Below, in pieces: positions 1 to 12,600 of a stretch of 49,161 bases of DNA (the first letter of the stretch is position 1; every line of letters begins with the position of its first letter). Under the pieces are notes generated by a model. That model did no database searches, was not told where the DNA came from, and saw only the letters and a list, made by a program, of their open reading frames with translations. The stretch lies in NCBI GenBank assembly GCA_000969725.1, contig JXSR01S045614.1; one strand, given 5' to 3'. The translations under genes and the position numbers were made by a program. Origin of the DNA: Ophiothrix spiculata. Lineage: Eukaryota; Echinodermata; Ophiuroidea; Amphilepidida; Ophiotrichidae.

Positions 1-527
1 CATTTTCAAGAAAATATGCTAAAATTTGTGGAGCAAAATCCCTAAACATGGGTGTACTTTAATTCAAAAATTACCCTTAAAATGGGTAAGGGTTCCATGG
101 TCCAAGCCGCACATCCCCGTTCAGACCAAAGTGGAGTACCCCCCCACCCCCCACGGGCGAGCAATGACAAGTGATGAGATGATATTAACAAATATGCATT
201 TATGTAAATAAGGATTCATTATTAGGGCCTATAGTGTAATTTTCATCGATAATACACAACTTGCCTACTGATTTTGCATTCTGCATTGTTCCACTAGATA
301 GTCAATTAACCTAAAAGTACAAATTTATTTATTTATTTCATTCTTCTTTATCCTGGGTTATCCCTTCAATGCACTAGCACTGTTCTTCCAGGGAGCCCAG
401 AAATCACATATGATGTAAGGAATTTGCAACACACAAGCTTGATCGCTTTAGAAGTTAAGCAACAAAATGACTGTTATTGCCAACTAAAAATTAATGAAAT
501 TCTTTTTGTTTTAATTGTCTCCATCAG
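1..527 (+). other. Upstream intron of the GBF1 gene
   Basis: No exon of the missing DCB start was recognised here. The stretch from about 20 to 160 contains a run of C with TACCCCCC and resembles, in inverted orientation, the G-rich element at 27371-27780. A (TTTA)n-flanked repeat-like stretch with TTCAATGCACTAGCACTG lies at about 328-400. The acceptor ...CCATCAG at 521-527 ends the intron. The short open frame at 26-211 has no recognisable domain and is treated as chance. Confidence 0.6.
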
Positions 528-646
528 ATACTATTGGTGAGGGTACACCATCAGGTATAGAGAACATAGCAGATGCCGTGACACACGCCAGGTTTGTTGG
601 CACAGATCCTGGCTCCGACGAAGTGGTCCTCATGAAAATCTTACAG
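528..646 (+). CDS. GBF1: GBF1 exon a (DCB domain)
   Basis: Encodes 39 whole codons after a 2-base split codon. The peptide contains [16 protein letters not shown] and [10 protein letters not shown], which match the middle of the GBF1 DCB domain, the dimerisation and cyclophilin-binding region. It is preceded by CCATCAG and followed by the donor GTAGGG. It enters in phase 2 (two bases completing a codon) and leaves in phase 0, agreeing with the next exon. Confidence 0.93.
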
Positions 647-3600
647 GTAGGGTAATTGCAAAGATTTTAAGAAATAATGTTACAGGCCCATATTCACAAA
701 AGTTATTCCAGGAATAACTTTATTCCTGGATTTCGCGTTCTTGGAGATAGCCCACAGTCCTGAATTAAGTTGAATTTCACAAAGCCTGGAATAACTAATT
801 CGTTGAATAACTTTGTTCTTTGTTTGCGTATAACCAAATGACAACATCATTGGAATGAAAATAAAAGTTATTCCTGGATTAAAGTTATTCCTTGTTTTGT
901 GAATACGGACCACAGGGTTTAAAAGGGTTCAGCCTGTTAGCCTGAGTGTGTCCATCTATCTTTCAAACTGAAACTGCAAAATATGACACCCGGAGTGTGA
1001 ATCCGCCTTTAATTGTGACATAAGACCAACACTAACAAATTCACTGTCAGAGGTTATAATAATAATAATATAACGGTGCTTATGAAGCGCCTAACACTGG
1101 AGTCTCTAAGCGCTATACAAACATAAGAAAACTAAACAGTTACATACATAGACATAATATACAAAAATAAAGTTATACATACATATACATACTAAGCAAG
1201 GTATGAACATAATACAGTTATATGAAACAAGGAACTTATTTACCGAAAGGAGTAATATGATCACGAAACCGTTATATAACATTGCGAAGCCATTGTTGAT
1301 AAAAATAAATTATCATTATTATTATTATTATTATTGGTAACAGTTCATTGGAGACCTTGAATGTGTGTATAACATTGCCATGTATTGGATCTACCATCAT
1401 CTTTCGCTTTCCAAATAGTCCCAAAACCAATTCTTTTTTTCGAACTAACAAGTTATTTAGACAGGACACTTCAATTAGCTCAACTGCTACTCAAACAACA
1501 TTAACCATTTTTTGCAACACGTGGGGGGGGGGGTAACCACCCCCTCCTGATTTTGAATTTTACTCGTCAAAAGTTATATTGTTTTGGAATATAGTATAGG
1601 GTAGGTAGGGTAGGGTAGGGTCTCCTCTTTCAATTGATAGATACCAAGATCATAAAAATCGGTTGAGGCGTTACGTAATTATGACGTCACAAAGTATTTC
1701 CGGACCGAAAATTTCGATTTTCAATTTATTTATTTTTGGTGCTAAAATGGCCACTTTTTCAAAAAATCATTATAAAAGTTCTAAATTGTTAGAATATCGT
1801 CAGGTAATAAATAAAGGAAACAACAATTCCAACATGTCCTGTAACTTTTAGTCCATACCATGCAGATATTTTTCAAAATGGCGATTTAACATTCTTCGAG
1901 GTGGCAACCACCCCAACCCTCAGACTTTGAAGGCCTACCATAACCCCACCTTAGGTGGTACCCCCAATTTTTTCCTTCAAAATGACCGCAAAGGATGTAT
2001 AAACAATTACCGGTACTTAAATGCTCAGGTTCGCTTTGTTTTGCATTTTGGTACAATCGGCGATCATCCGTTGGGGGTGATAAGAAGATGAGGGTTAAAA
2101 GGTAACATTTAAAGCTGAATATTTAGTCTTTTAGAAATGTGTAGATCTCATATAGAGTCAAAAAATCCAATTTCACAGACTTTGATGAATTGTCAGCTAT
2201 TTTGATGCAATTTTGTCATGATTTCATCCATATTGTGCTGTTACGCACCATTATTGATTGCATTGATGTCATTTAATCATTTACAGGTCCTGAGGACGTT
2301 ACTATTGACGCCAGTAGGGATGCATCTATCCAATGAATCCGTGTGTGAAATTATGCAGTCATGTTTTAGAATATGCTTTGAAATGAGACTAAGTGGTAAG
2401 TACTGCTTGACCTCAGGCTCATTTTAACACTAACAGAACAAAATCTCACTTTAGAAAATCACGAAAAAGTCCAGATACATCACAGGGACCAAATCGCTGG
2501 CCGGGCAGCGTCTCCGCGATGGCTTGCAACGGGTATCGCTCGCTTGGGAAACGGGAGGTCCCTGGTTCGAATCCTGGTGAAAACACAGGTTTTTCACCAC
2601 CTTTCCCTTTTCGAGGAGATAGGCTAGAAACGAGAAAAGTTAAATGATCAGTTAGGGTTGATTAAAAATCACATAACCCTAACAGAACAAAATCTCACTT
2701 TAGAAAATCACGAAAATGTGCTAAGTCCAGATACGTCACAGACGGGAGTTATATGCAGGGACCAAATCGCTGGCCAGGCAGCATCTCGGCGGTGGATTGC
2801 TACGGGTATCACTCGCTTGGGAAACGGGAGGTCCCTGATTTGAATCCTGGTGAAAACATGGGTTTTCACCACTCTTCCCTTTTCGGTGGATAGATTGCTA
2901 CGGGTATCACTCGCTTGGGAAACGGGAGGTCCCTGATTTGAATCCTGGTGAAAACACAGGTTTTCACCACTCTTCCCTTTTCGAGGAGAAACGTGAAGAG
3001 TTAAATGATCAGTTAGGGTTAATATATCATTAGACTTATATATATCATGGTTTGTGGATATATTTCTAATCGTACTCTAAAGTCCTGGAAATAAGCACAG
3101 AGACTACGTTGTTGAAAATAGATGCTCTTGTTGAGACCACTGGACGAATGCTGTACTGTACAGGGTGTCCCAGAAAGAATTAACTCCTAGCTTTGACGGG
3201 TTATAACTTTGAAAAAACACAATGCAATCACAAAATTTAAATTGAAATATAATGTACAGGTCATAGACTATTTTGTGTATGAAAATCAGGTGATATGGTT
3301 CAATGGTTTTGATGATATGCTCGATTGCCTTACAAGTGGTGTAAAGGGCATCTGTTCAAGTTTCAATTTTGAAGGGAGGGGGTCTAAGGTTTTTCCCTGC
3401 TTCATAAAAACGCAAAAGAAACCGGGCAAATGCATTCGGGTAATCTTGTTTACATCCCTTGCAGTCATTTTGATGAAAAAACTAGAGGGGTACCACCTAA
3501 GGTGGGGTTAGGGTAGGCCGTCAAAGTTGGGGTGTAGGGGGAGGGGGTTGGGAAAATCCCGGAAATTTGTAAGTCGCCATTTTGAAAAATTTACGCATGC

Positions 3601-6600
3601 TATAAGACTCAAACTTACAAAACATTTTAGAATCATCACTTCCCTTCCTAATTACTAAACAAATTGACGAAAATCCGTTATTTAGAAGTTTTATAGCCAA
3701 ATTTTGATTTTTAGTGACTGTTTTGCCATAATGCAATTTTGCCTGATTTTCCCATCTGAAAGTAGTTTATGACGCCATAATTACGCAACGCCTTAGCCGA
3801 TTTTCATGATCTTAGTATCGTTGGATAGGGAAGTATCATACCTATCTATTATTAGCAAAACCAAGTTCATAGGGGTTCCGTTCTAAGCTATTCAGGGGGT
3901 TGCAACACCCCCTTCCTTTGGAGGATGTGTTACAATAAATAGGTCAGTAGGACAAGGGTTAACACTTCTTATAAGTCCATTTACCTATTATAGGTACTAT
4001 GTTTATCCCTCCAAGTGTACTAAAAGTACGTGGTGATTCACTGAATACATTTTAATGTATACAATTCAAAATAAATGAATAAATAAAACACGCACCCCAT
4101 TTCACCCAACTCAACGCCCAACACACACTTTCATACACCTGAAATATGTATTCTCTTTAATGATTGCTAACAATTAGAATGCTGCTTAGTACCCGTCAAT
4201 TGATCCTGAATATAATAAGGTGATTAATGAACATTCTACATCTTATATTTGACGTATTTCTTTATTTTGAGAAATAAAATTTAAGGTTTAAATTGAGTTT
4301 CGAAGGAAATATCTGTCTGATCATCAATATTGAAACTTGGACAGAAGCCTTTTACACCACTTGTAACGCAATCGAGCATATCATCAAAACCATTGTACCA
4401 TATCACGTGATTTTCATACATTAGATAATCTATGACCTGTACATTATAATTCAAGTTAAAGTTTTCGATTTCATTGTATTTTGTAAAAGTTATGACCCGC
4501 CAAAGGTAGGAGTTAATTCTTTCTGGGACACCCTGTACTGTACATGTACAGAAATTGCTTTGAATAATAAATGTTTACTCTCATTCACTATTCAAAAATT
4601 ATTTTTTTATCTGTCTGTCTGAAAATATAACAGTCTGCCCAAAATTTCTTAATTAGGTATATGTCAATTTAATGTTAATAATATTGTGTAACTGTAGAGG
4701 TCACATTCCAAGATCAAAGGTCATATAGAATCAAATTGTAAGACGTGACAAAGTCAAACCAGGGGGAACTTCGGCCAAAAAAAAAGAAATTGTTGTATTG
4801 GAGTAACAAGAAATTTTCAAATAGGGTAGGGTGTTTTTGTTTTTTTTTTTTCTCTCCTTTCTTAACAGCTTTAACCGTATTTGATCTTTATGTACCATAT
4901 TCGCATCCGAGATGTCACAGAGTCAAATAAAACAACAGTAAACATGTTTTATTGTGTGTATATACAAACACAGAAAAATGCCTGTAGCCTGCAGCTTGTA
5001 CCACAAAGATTCAGTTTATTTACCACTGTCACAGGCATTTTGGAGTTGTTGAGGCAATAATATGGATCTTGACCAACTCCCCTGGAATCGCTATATTCAA
5101 CTTCACAGGTTTATTCCGTCACAGCGAGGGAACTTGTTCAAGATCCATCTCGTTGCGTTGTCGAGTTGGTGTGTTTACGTTTCCTTTTTCGAGGGAGCAC
5201 CGCATGGCGTTTCAAGGGAGACCGGACGGCAATTTTTAGCGTTTTTTTTCTTCTAATTTTTTTCTTTTTCTTTCTTCCCCCCCCCTTTTTTTGTTGTTGT
5301 TGAAATGTTTAGGGTCGGGTTTTTTTAGGGTCGGGTAGGTTACTCCAATACAACATTTTTTTTTTGTCTTATGGTTCAGAGAATGAGGTTTTTACTGTCA
5401 ATATGATTTTGTGCTTCATAAAACATCTTTATTGCTATAATTGTTTTGTGAGACAAACATGGCAGAAATCTTAAATCCTAAATTGTTTCAATACGAACAT
5501 GTACATGTTTTTGTGAATTGTATTTGCAGAATTACTACGTCGAACGGCAGAGCACACTTTAGTTGATATGGTGCAATTACTCTTCTCTCGAGTACCTCAC
5601 TTCAGCGAAGAAAAGATTCCAGGCATGAAGAAGGTAGTGTTACTGATTAAGGGTTTTTTATGATGTGTGTGCAGAAGGGGTGTACTTCATTAACGCTTTC
5701 AAAGCTTTGTATGTTCAGGGATGCCAGTTTTCCTGCAATTGCAGGAATTCCTGCTTTTTGAATGATTTTCAAGTCATTTCCTGCAATTTACCCCAACAGG
5801 ATTTATTATGCAAGAGTCAGTTTTTATTCATTTTCCTGCAAAATTGTTGCTTACCACTGGCATCCTTGTATGTTAATATATCAATTGTAAGTTATGAAAC
5901 TTCTTACAATTCATGAAGCATCATGTATATGAACTTTCAAATCTACAGATAAACTTTCATGAATGTTCAATAAATATTTTCAACCCTCTGCTTGTGAGGA
6001 AATAAAAAAGGCTAGATATTAAAGAGACAAAGAAACCAGTAATGATTAAATGGGGTTACACTACTGTAATCAGTACATCTTTATCCATTTCCAGCATTAT
6101 AAGCGCATTGAATTAAATTTATATGAGAATAAGTACAGTAAATTTGGTAAAATTCAAGTAACAAGCAATTATTTTTCTTGATTCTTGTTCAGCTGAAGAT
6201 GAGAGCAGGCGGTATCCCTGATTCCTCAAGGCGGAGACGCTCAAGACCCTCACCTAAGATCCGCTCCAAGAAAGACCGCAACCCTACAGCCGCCACTACC
6301 GAAGAACCCAATACCACTCCATCGGCTGCATCATCGGCAACAAACAGTGCTACTCCGTCACCGACGCCCGTCAGTGGTGCATCCACAACTCCTGCAATAA
6401 ATGGGACTGCACCAGCGACAACAACAACGACCAATGGGACACCTGGTGCAGATGGTGCGACTACGACGTCGCCCGCGGATGATGCACCGTCGCCTACAAC
6501 ACCGTGCGAGTCTCAACCGACATCGCCTACAGACAGTGGTATAGACACTAAGGAGGCCGATATGGATGGTCCACCGCCGCAAACAGGACAGGTGATCTCC

Positions 6601-9600
6601 ATGCAGGGAGAAAACAGAATAGATGATGAAATTAAGGTGAGTGTCATGACAAACTTCCCAGAATTAAAAGAACACAAACAAATAAAAGTGCATAAAGCAA
6701 GAGGTTGAATATTGTAGGCATTTGTGTTATACTGGAATTCTTTTTACATTGTCTTACTGGAAGAAACCAGCTTACTATAATAGACCATTCTTATAATTGA
6801 CATACTCCCGCCGTTGATGGGGTAAATCTGCAGAATCGGACGGGGAATCAGAACTCGGAACGAGGCCAAGTATGGTATTTTGCCGTAAAGTTATATTCTC
6901 CGCTGGTTTCGCTACCATTTCATTACAAATTCTGCTGCTGTCAACTGATGAAGGCCAAGGGCCGAAACTAGTCTTGAATTTTTGAACTGTTATGCATGTA
7001 CTTAACAGCAAAATACCCTACTTGCCCTCGTTCTGAGTTCCGATTCTGCGGATTTAACCCATCAACGGCGGGAGTATGTCAATTATGAGAATGGTCTATA
7101 GTGACTTAATGAATATATTTTTGATGCTCAACAGGAGTTTGTAAGTTTTCTAATTTTTTTTTCCATAAGGCCAAAAAAAAAAATCTCCACCGACCGACCC
7201 TATTTTTCAGCCCGACCCAAACATTTTTTTTTTCTAAAAAAATATGCAAAACTTACCGAAAACTACAAAAAAATGTTATATTTTTGCTTTTTTTCGATAT
7301 TCAACCCTCAAAATGTTTAGGATGTCCCAAATCACTACAAGAAGTATTTGATTGTTTTGATTTGGATGTCGCAGGGGAAGTTGTGAAGGCTGGAGCGGCC
7401 GATCAAACTAGCAGTCCGTGGAAGAGTTAAAAAAAAAAAAAAAAACCTGAACGACCGACCCTCTCTGAAAAAAGCTGTGGAGGGCAAGCAAAGTTGTTTT
7501 TTTTTGCCTAATCTTACATTTTTTTTGCTGTTATTATGTTTTTTTCCATATTCCCAAATGGGCAAATCATCATCTAAAATTTGACAGACATTCTTAGTGT
7601 TTTCCAATTTTTTTTTTCCGCTTTCTTCTTGGCTTTCTTTTCCATTTTCCAAAATGGCCAAATCACGGTTTGGAAATTAAATTGAAAAAAGTGAATAGTG
7701 CCATCTACAGAGCCAGATACTATTAATCATCTCTTTCCAACCATGCATATCTACACTGCTTTGAAGTAGTTATATATTTAGACACTATATGTACGAAAGA
7801 CTGTTTATATGAGCTCCAAGTACTGGTACATGATATTGTTAACTGATAAATTGATGTTTGTACAGGATATCAAAATATAACATTTCCAAACTTCCAAAGC
7901 AAAATATATCCTTTGATCTTTTGTGGAGTTGATCCTTTTGCTCTAAACTCAATTGATAAATAATGTTTTATCTATCAAAGAATCTTGACATCTGATTTTA
8001 AATTTCATTCACTCTTTAAATGACTTATGACAGAAAGAAGATGGTGAAACAGTGGAATTGGAAAGGTCAGAATCTATACCAGAAGGCCTTGAAGATTTAG
8101 AATCAATTACAGAGCATTCTGACAGCGCGTCTGTCCCAGATAACTCTGAATACGTTAACCCTCAAGGGGTTAGATTTACTCCACAACAAAGACACAAAGA
8201 TGGTGAGTAAACGATTGCATTTTACACCCAGAAACACTAAACCACCCCTTAAGAGAGAGGATGTTTTTGCATTTTCAATTGATTTTGGATCCAGTCATAT
8301 AGCGATATGTCAATTTGAGATTCACGATCAAAAGTCGCATCATTAGCATTCAATTGTTAGAATTAATATCGGGATGCTGACAATGTCAGATCTAGAGCAG
8401 GAGTTTTCAACTTGTCCTTACTATGTGCCACATAAATGAGAAAATTATAGGGAAAACGCCAAACGCCTATTTCTTAGTGTATTTCTAATGTATTTCTTTG
8501 TTTTAGAGATTATCAAAGCGCCAATAAGTACCTGCTAAAGCGCCAAATTTGGCGTGCGCGCCACTAGTTGAGATCCCTGATCTAGAGGAAATATCTTGTA
8601 TATTCAAAATTTTGAAGCTTGTATCATGATGTTTCTATTTTTGGTATTATTTCAAAAATTGTAATAAACAAAGTGAGATATCCAATCCAAAACAAACATT
8701 TTTTTTATTTTTTAAAAACATTTAAGAGTGCAAATTTTACCAAGGCAAATTTTGTTAGAGGTTCCCCAAAGTAAACTACCTTGGAAGCTGTTAAAAAGAG
8801 GGACTGAGAAGTAATTCTCCTTGATGTTTTTTTTTTATATCAGATTACATAATTACATAAGCAAATGTTTACGTTTTTGCCTGCACATGAGGGTAAAGGT
8901 AAAGGGGACAGCCTGTATTTCATAAGTCGGAGTGCCTATTTCTCTTTGGATACGATTGGGCCAGACCCCACATTTTTTGTTATATTTACCGTGAGGGGAT
9001 CGCTACACCTCCTTCCCCGCGAGTCTGTTACCTTCCCAGCATTGAAGAAAGCCGGTACCCATTTGACACCTGGGTGGAGAGGAGCACTATAGGGTAAGTA
9101 TCTTGCTCAAGGTCACTGTACACGCCACCCACCGTACTCGAACCCACGACTCTCAATGCCCAGTGATTAACACATCGAGGACTTTTCGGCTAGGCTACGC
9201 ATGTCCCTGTCCCTGTCCCAAATAAAGGAAATATCTGTCCGAAATCAGAATTGCTGACCATGATTGATTAAATAAACCTTTGTACTTTGTTATTTCTTGT
9301 TTATGTTGTTTCTTTACAGGTATGGGACCAGTTGTACCATATGGTCTACCCTGTGTTCGCGAGCTTCTTAGGTTTCTTATTTCCCTTGTTAATCCTTATG
9401 ATAGGTAAGTTGTATTATCAACATCAGCAAATCGGGTATTTGTGATTATACAAATATTAATTCTTATCAGTGTGATGGTAAAAATATACCATCCCAAATT
9501 GAAAGATTGATTGTATCGCCTCGTGAAATGGACAATCAATCTTTCAATGAGGGATGGTATATTTTTACCATCACACGAATATAAGCAGTTAATATTTATT

Positions 9601-12600
9601 TTATATAACTCATCTATAGATTCTAGTCATTTGATAACACATTTAAACTATTTTACTTACCGATTATCCGTGTAGCAGAAAGCATTATCATGTAGTTGAC
9701 AATATTCCAGTAATTTCATTGGTTAAGAGCCAATTAATATTTGCCTGTATTACCTGAATCAAACAGGTGATACGGAACCCGTATTACTCTTTTGACAAAA
9801 CATCTTATACAAGGCTATACATCCTACAGTGTGTATAAATAGCTACACACTGGGCAAGTGTGCAGTAATATCTGTGTAAGAGGTGGCAACTCGCACTGAT
9901 ATCATGGTGCTGCATAGACCTAGTGGGGTATTCAGTGATCACTGTTGATTCAAAATGGCAGTGGTACATAGGGTTAAGATTATTGTTCCATACTAAAGAA
10001 TTATTTCTAAAGAAGATTGAAGCTTTCATATCAATTAATACAATGACATCAGATAAAAAACTTATAGGTATTTCTTAGACTTTTATTATACCGAGTGTGC
10101 AACCATATTTGTGTACTGATGAGCCTAGGCCTGAATTTCATTAAGCTTAAGGACCTGTCCGGCCCTTTTATGTTAACTGAGGTTAGGTGCTGTAAAGTTT
10201 AATTTTTCATATTTTGCGTAAATGGATTTTTAGAATTTGATTTCGAGACATTATATTTGATTTTGCTGCCTTGAATTTTTATGGGATTTTAAAAGAACAA
10301 ATGAGATTTGCATCTTGCTTTTGAAGACTGACGTCTCGGAAGTTTAACTTTTAAAAAAAAAAATTATATCCACAAAACTACATGATAAATTCGTTATCCC
10401 CTGCTTTTTTCTACCTAATACGGACGATATCTATGGTTTGGTGATGTCATGTGATACAACACCAAACCATAGATATCTTACCGTATTACGTAAAAAAACG
10501 GGATAACTAATAATATGTCCCTACTGTACACTGTAGTTTTAAATACATACGATAAGAGTCGATATACTATCAAACGGATGAAAGTGATAGTAAAGACTAT
10601 CAAACGGATGATAGTGATAGTAAAAATGACAAATGGTCACGTGACGTGTTACTATCTTACCAATCAAATGACTAGAATCTATGGATGAGTTATATAAAGA
10701 ACAAATAATATGCTTTGGTTCAACCATTTGATCCCAACATGGAGTGTAAGAGCTCAAGTTACGCATGTAGAATGCTGGTGATTTATAGTCGTAGATTTAC
10801 AGGGCAGATACCGGACTTTGTATTCTGGCCCATGTTATGGCATCGTCACCCATGGAATTCAAATTGGGGGTAATTTGGGAACACCCAGCTGAGTTCCCAC
10901 CAAAATCAACTCTTGGTCGAGCGGTTAGAGCATTGGACTCGTAAACGCATGAAATACATCTGTCGTGGGGTCGAGTCCCGGTCCCGGCACGTCTCCTTGT
11001 TTTCTTAAACAAGGAACTTTACTCTACTTGCTTCGTGCTTGAAAGGCACGTAAAGCCGTTGGTCCCATCTGAAGTGTTCCTGACACACTGTCGGATGTAA
11101 AAGAATGTCACAGGCTATTCGAAAAGAGTAGGGAAAACTTTCCCGGTCATGTTGACTATACCTTAAAAAGTATATCATTTCTCTCTAGGACCAGAGAGCT
11201 TCGCCTATGACTCCAATTGGAGTGTTGCGAAGTATCTAAAGCAGAAGCAGAAAATCAACTCCTGAGTGCCGATAATCGGTTGCGTGTAGGGACAATCCAA
11301 GCAAATAATAGTTTACACAAATGTTAAACCAACTTGCACGCAAAGTATGTGTGCGTGTTTTCAATTTCCACTCATGACAAGATGCGATGCATCATCGGCA
11401 AAACCCGGAATATCCCAAATTGTCTCCATGTCGGAATGAAAATGGCGGCGAGTCCGGTATCTCCCCTGTAAATCTATGTTAATAGTGCTCTAAACCTCCA
11501 TGTCTTTGTAATTCTATGTGGTCCCAGCACACTTTACAGAATTTTGTTAGCAAATATGCCATATCTCACCGCAGATCTCTAGGGTAATCTTGAGGGTCAT
11601 ATTGCAGCAATGCAGCAGCATGCATGGCACTGTTTTATCAAAGTCAAGACATTCGCAGAGCAATTTTGCCAACTACTATTGCAAAACAACTATAAGGAGA
11701 TTGCCACACTCCTTCACAGCATTGGAGACACTTGGTATCCATTTGACCAACTGATCTATACTTTAATCAACACCAAATAGGCGGACCTCTTCACATCGTG
11801 AATTGATACAGACAGACGCGTGCGTAGGTAGACACAGTACAACTTCAGGAGACGCAGCGCGCGTTGCATGTGCGACTCACGCATCATTATCTTCGGCGCG
11901 CGTGTAACTGGGTTTATGTTTACTTGCGGATGAAGAAAAGCCTCATAATTCCCGCCTATTTAGTGTTGATCAAAGTATAGAGGGGAGGGTCTTGCTCAAA
12001 GACACTATATGTCCCATTCCATAGGTTCAAACTCCCAGAGCTCAATTATGGATGATTCAAAAAGTTGACAGCCTCAAACAATTCGGGTCACACTTGTTGC
12101 AGACTATTATTTGCTTGGTTTGTCTCCACACGCAACCGAAAATCGGCACTCAGAATTTGATTTTGGGTGGACCCAAATAACCCCCAATTTGAGCTCCATG
12201 GCTGACGATGCCATTACATGGGCCAGAATACAAAGTCCGATATCAAGTGATTCAAATATATGCTCAATTGTTGTTTCAGATAATTTTCAGACATGAAAAT
12301 GCAGAACTTTGCGTAACCAATTGTATGTGCAACAGACGCAAGTGCAAAGTGCAATATAAGCAAAACATGTTGCAGTTTTGTGGTTATATCATTGGAAACG
12401 GTGTTTGCAACTTAGCATACTTCCCATTCAGTGTTTCCCCTAAGGATTTTGAGCTTGCGCCAATTTGAGCAATTTTCACGAAGTTAAAGAGGTGCTTGCG
12501 TCAAAATCATGAGCTGAGGCTGAAAATTAACCAAATAATAAGGAAAAGAATGTACACATTTTCAGAAACCTGTTGCGCCAATTTTCCGGCTCCTGCGTCA

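Noticed and set aside
1..527. An upstream GBF1 exon in the first 527 bases
   Set aside because: No segment translates to the preceding DCB sequence; the previous exon must lie before the window.
2500..2585. Possible tRNA gene around GGTTCGAATCC
   Set aside because: Tandemly repeated with decayed copies and no clean cloverleaf that I could draw; treated as SINE-derived.
3209..3511. 100-codon + strand frame
   Set aside because: Runs along the left arm of an inverted-repeat element and into a nested repeat; no domain or splice context.
6189..6582. Minus-strand frames of 81 and 74 codons opposite exon d
   Set aside because: They lie antisense to the low-complexity GBF1 linker exon; their Val/Ala- and Arg/Cys-rich content is the complement of ACN/GCN codon runs.
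7335..7661. 108-codon minus frame
   Set aside because: Lys/Phe-rich translation of A and T runs, overlapping a foldback element.
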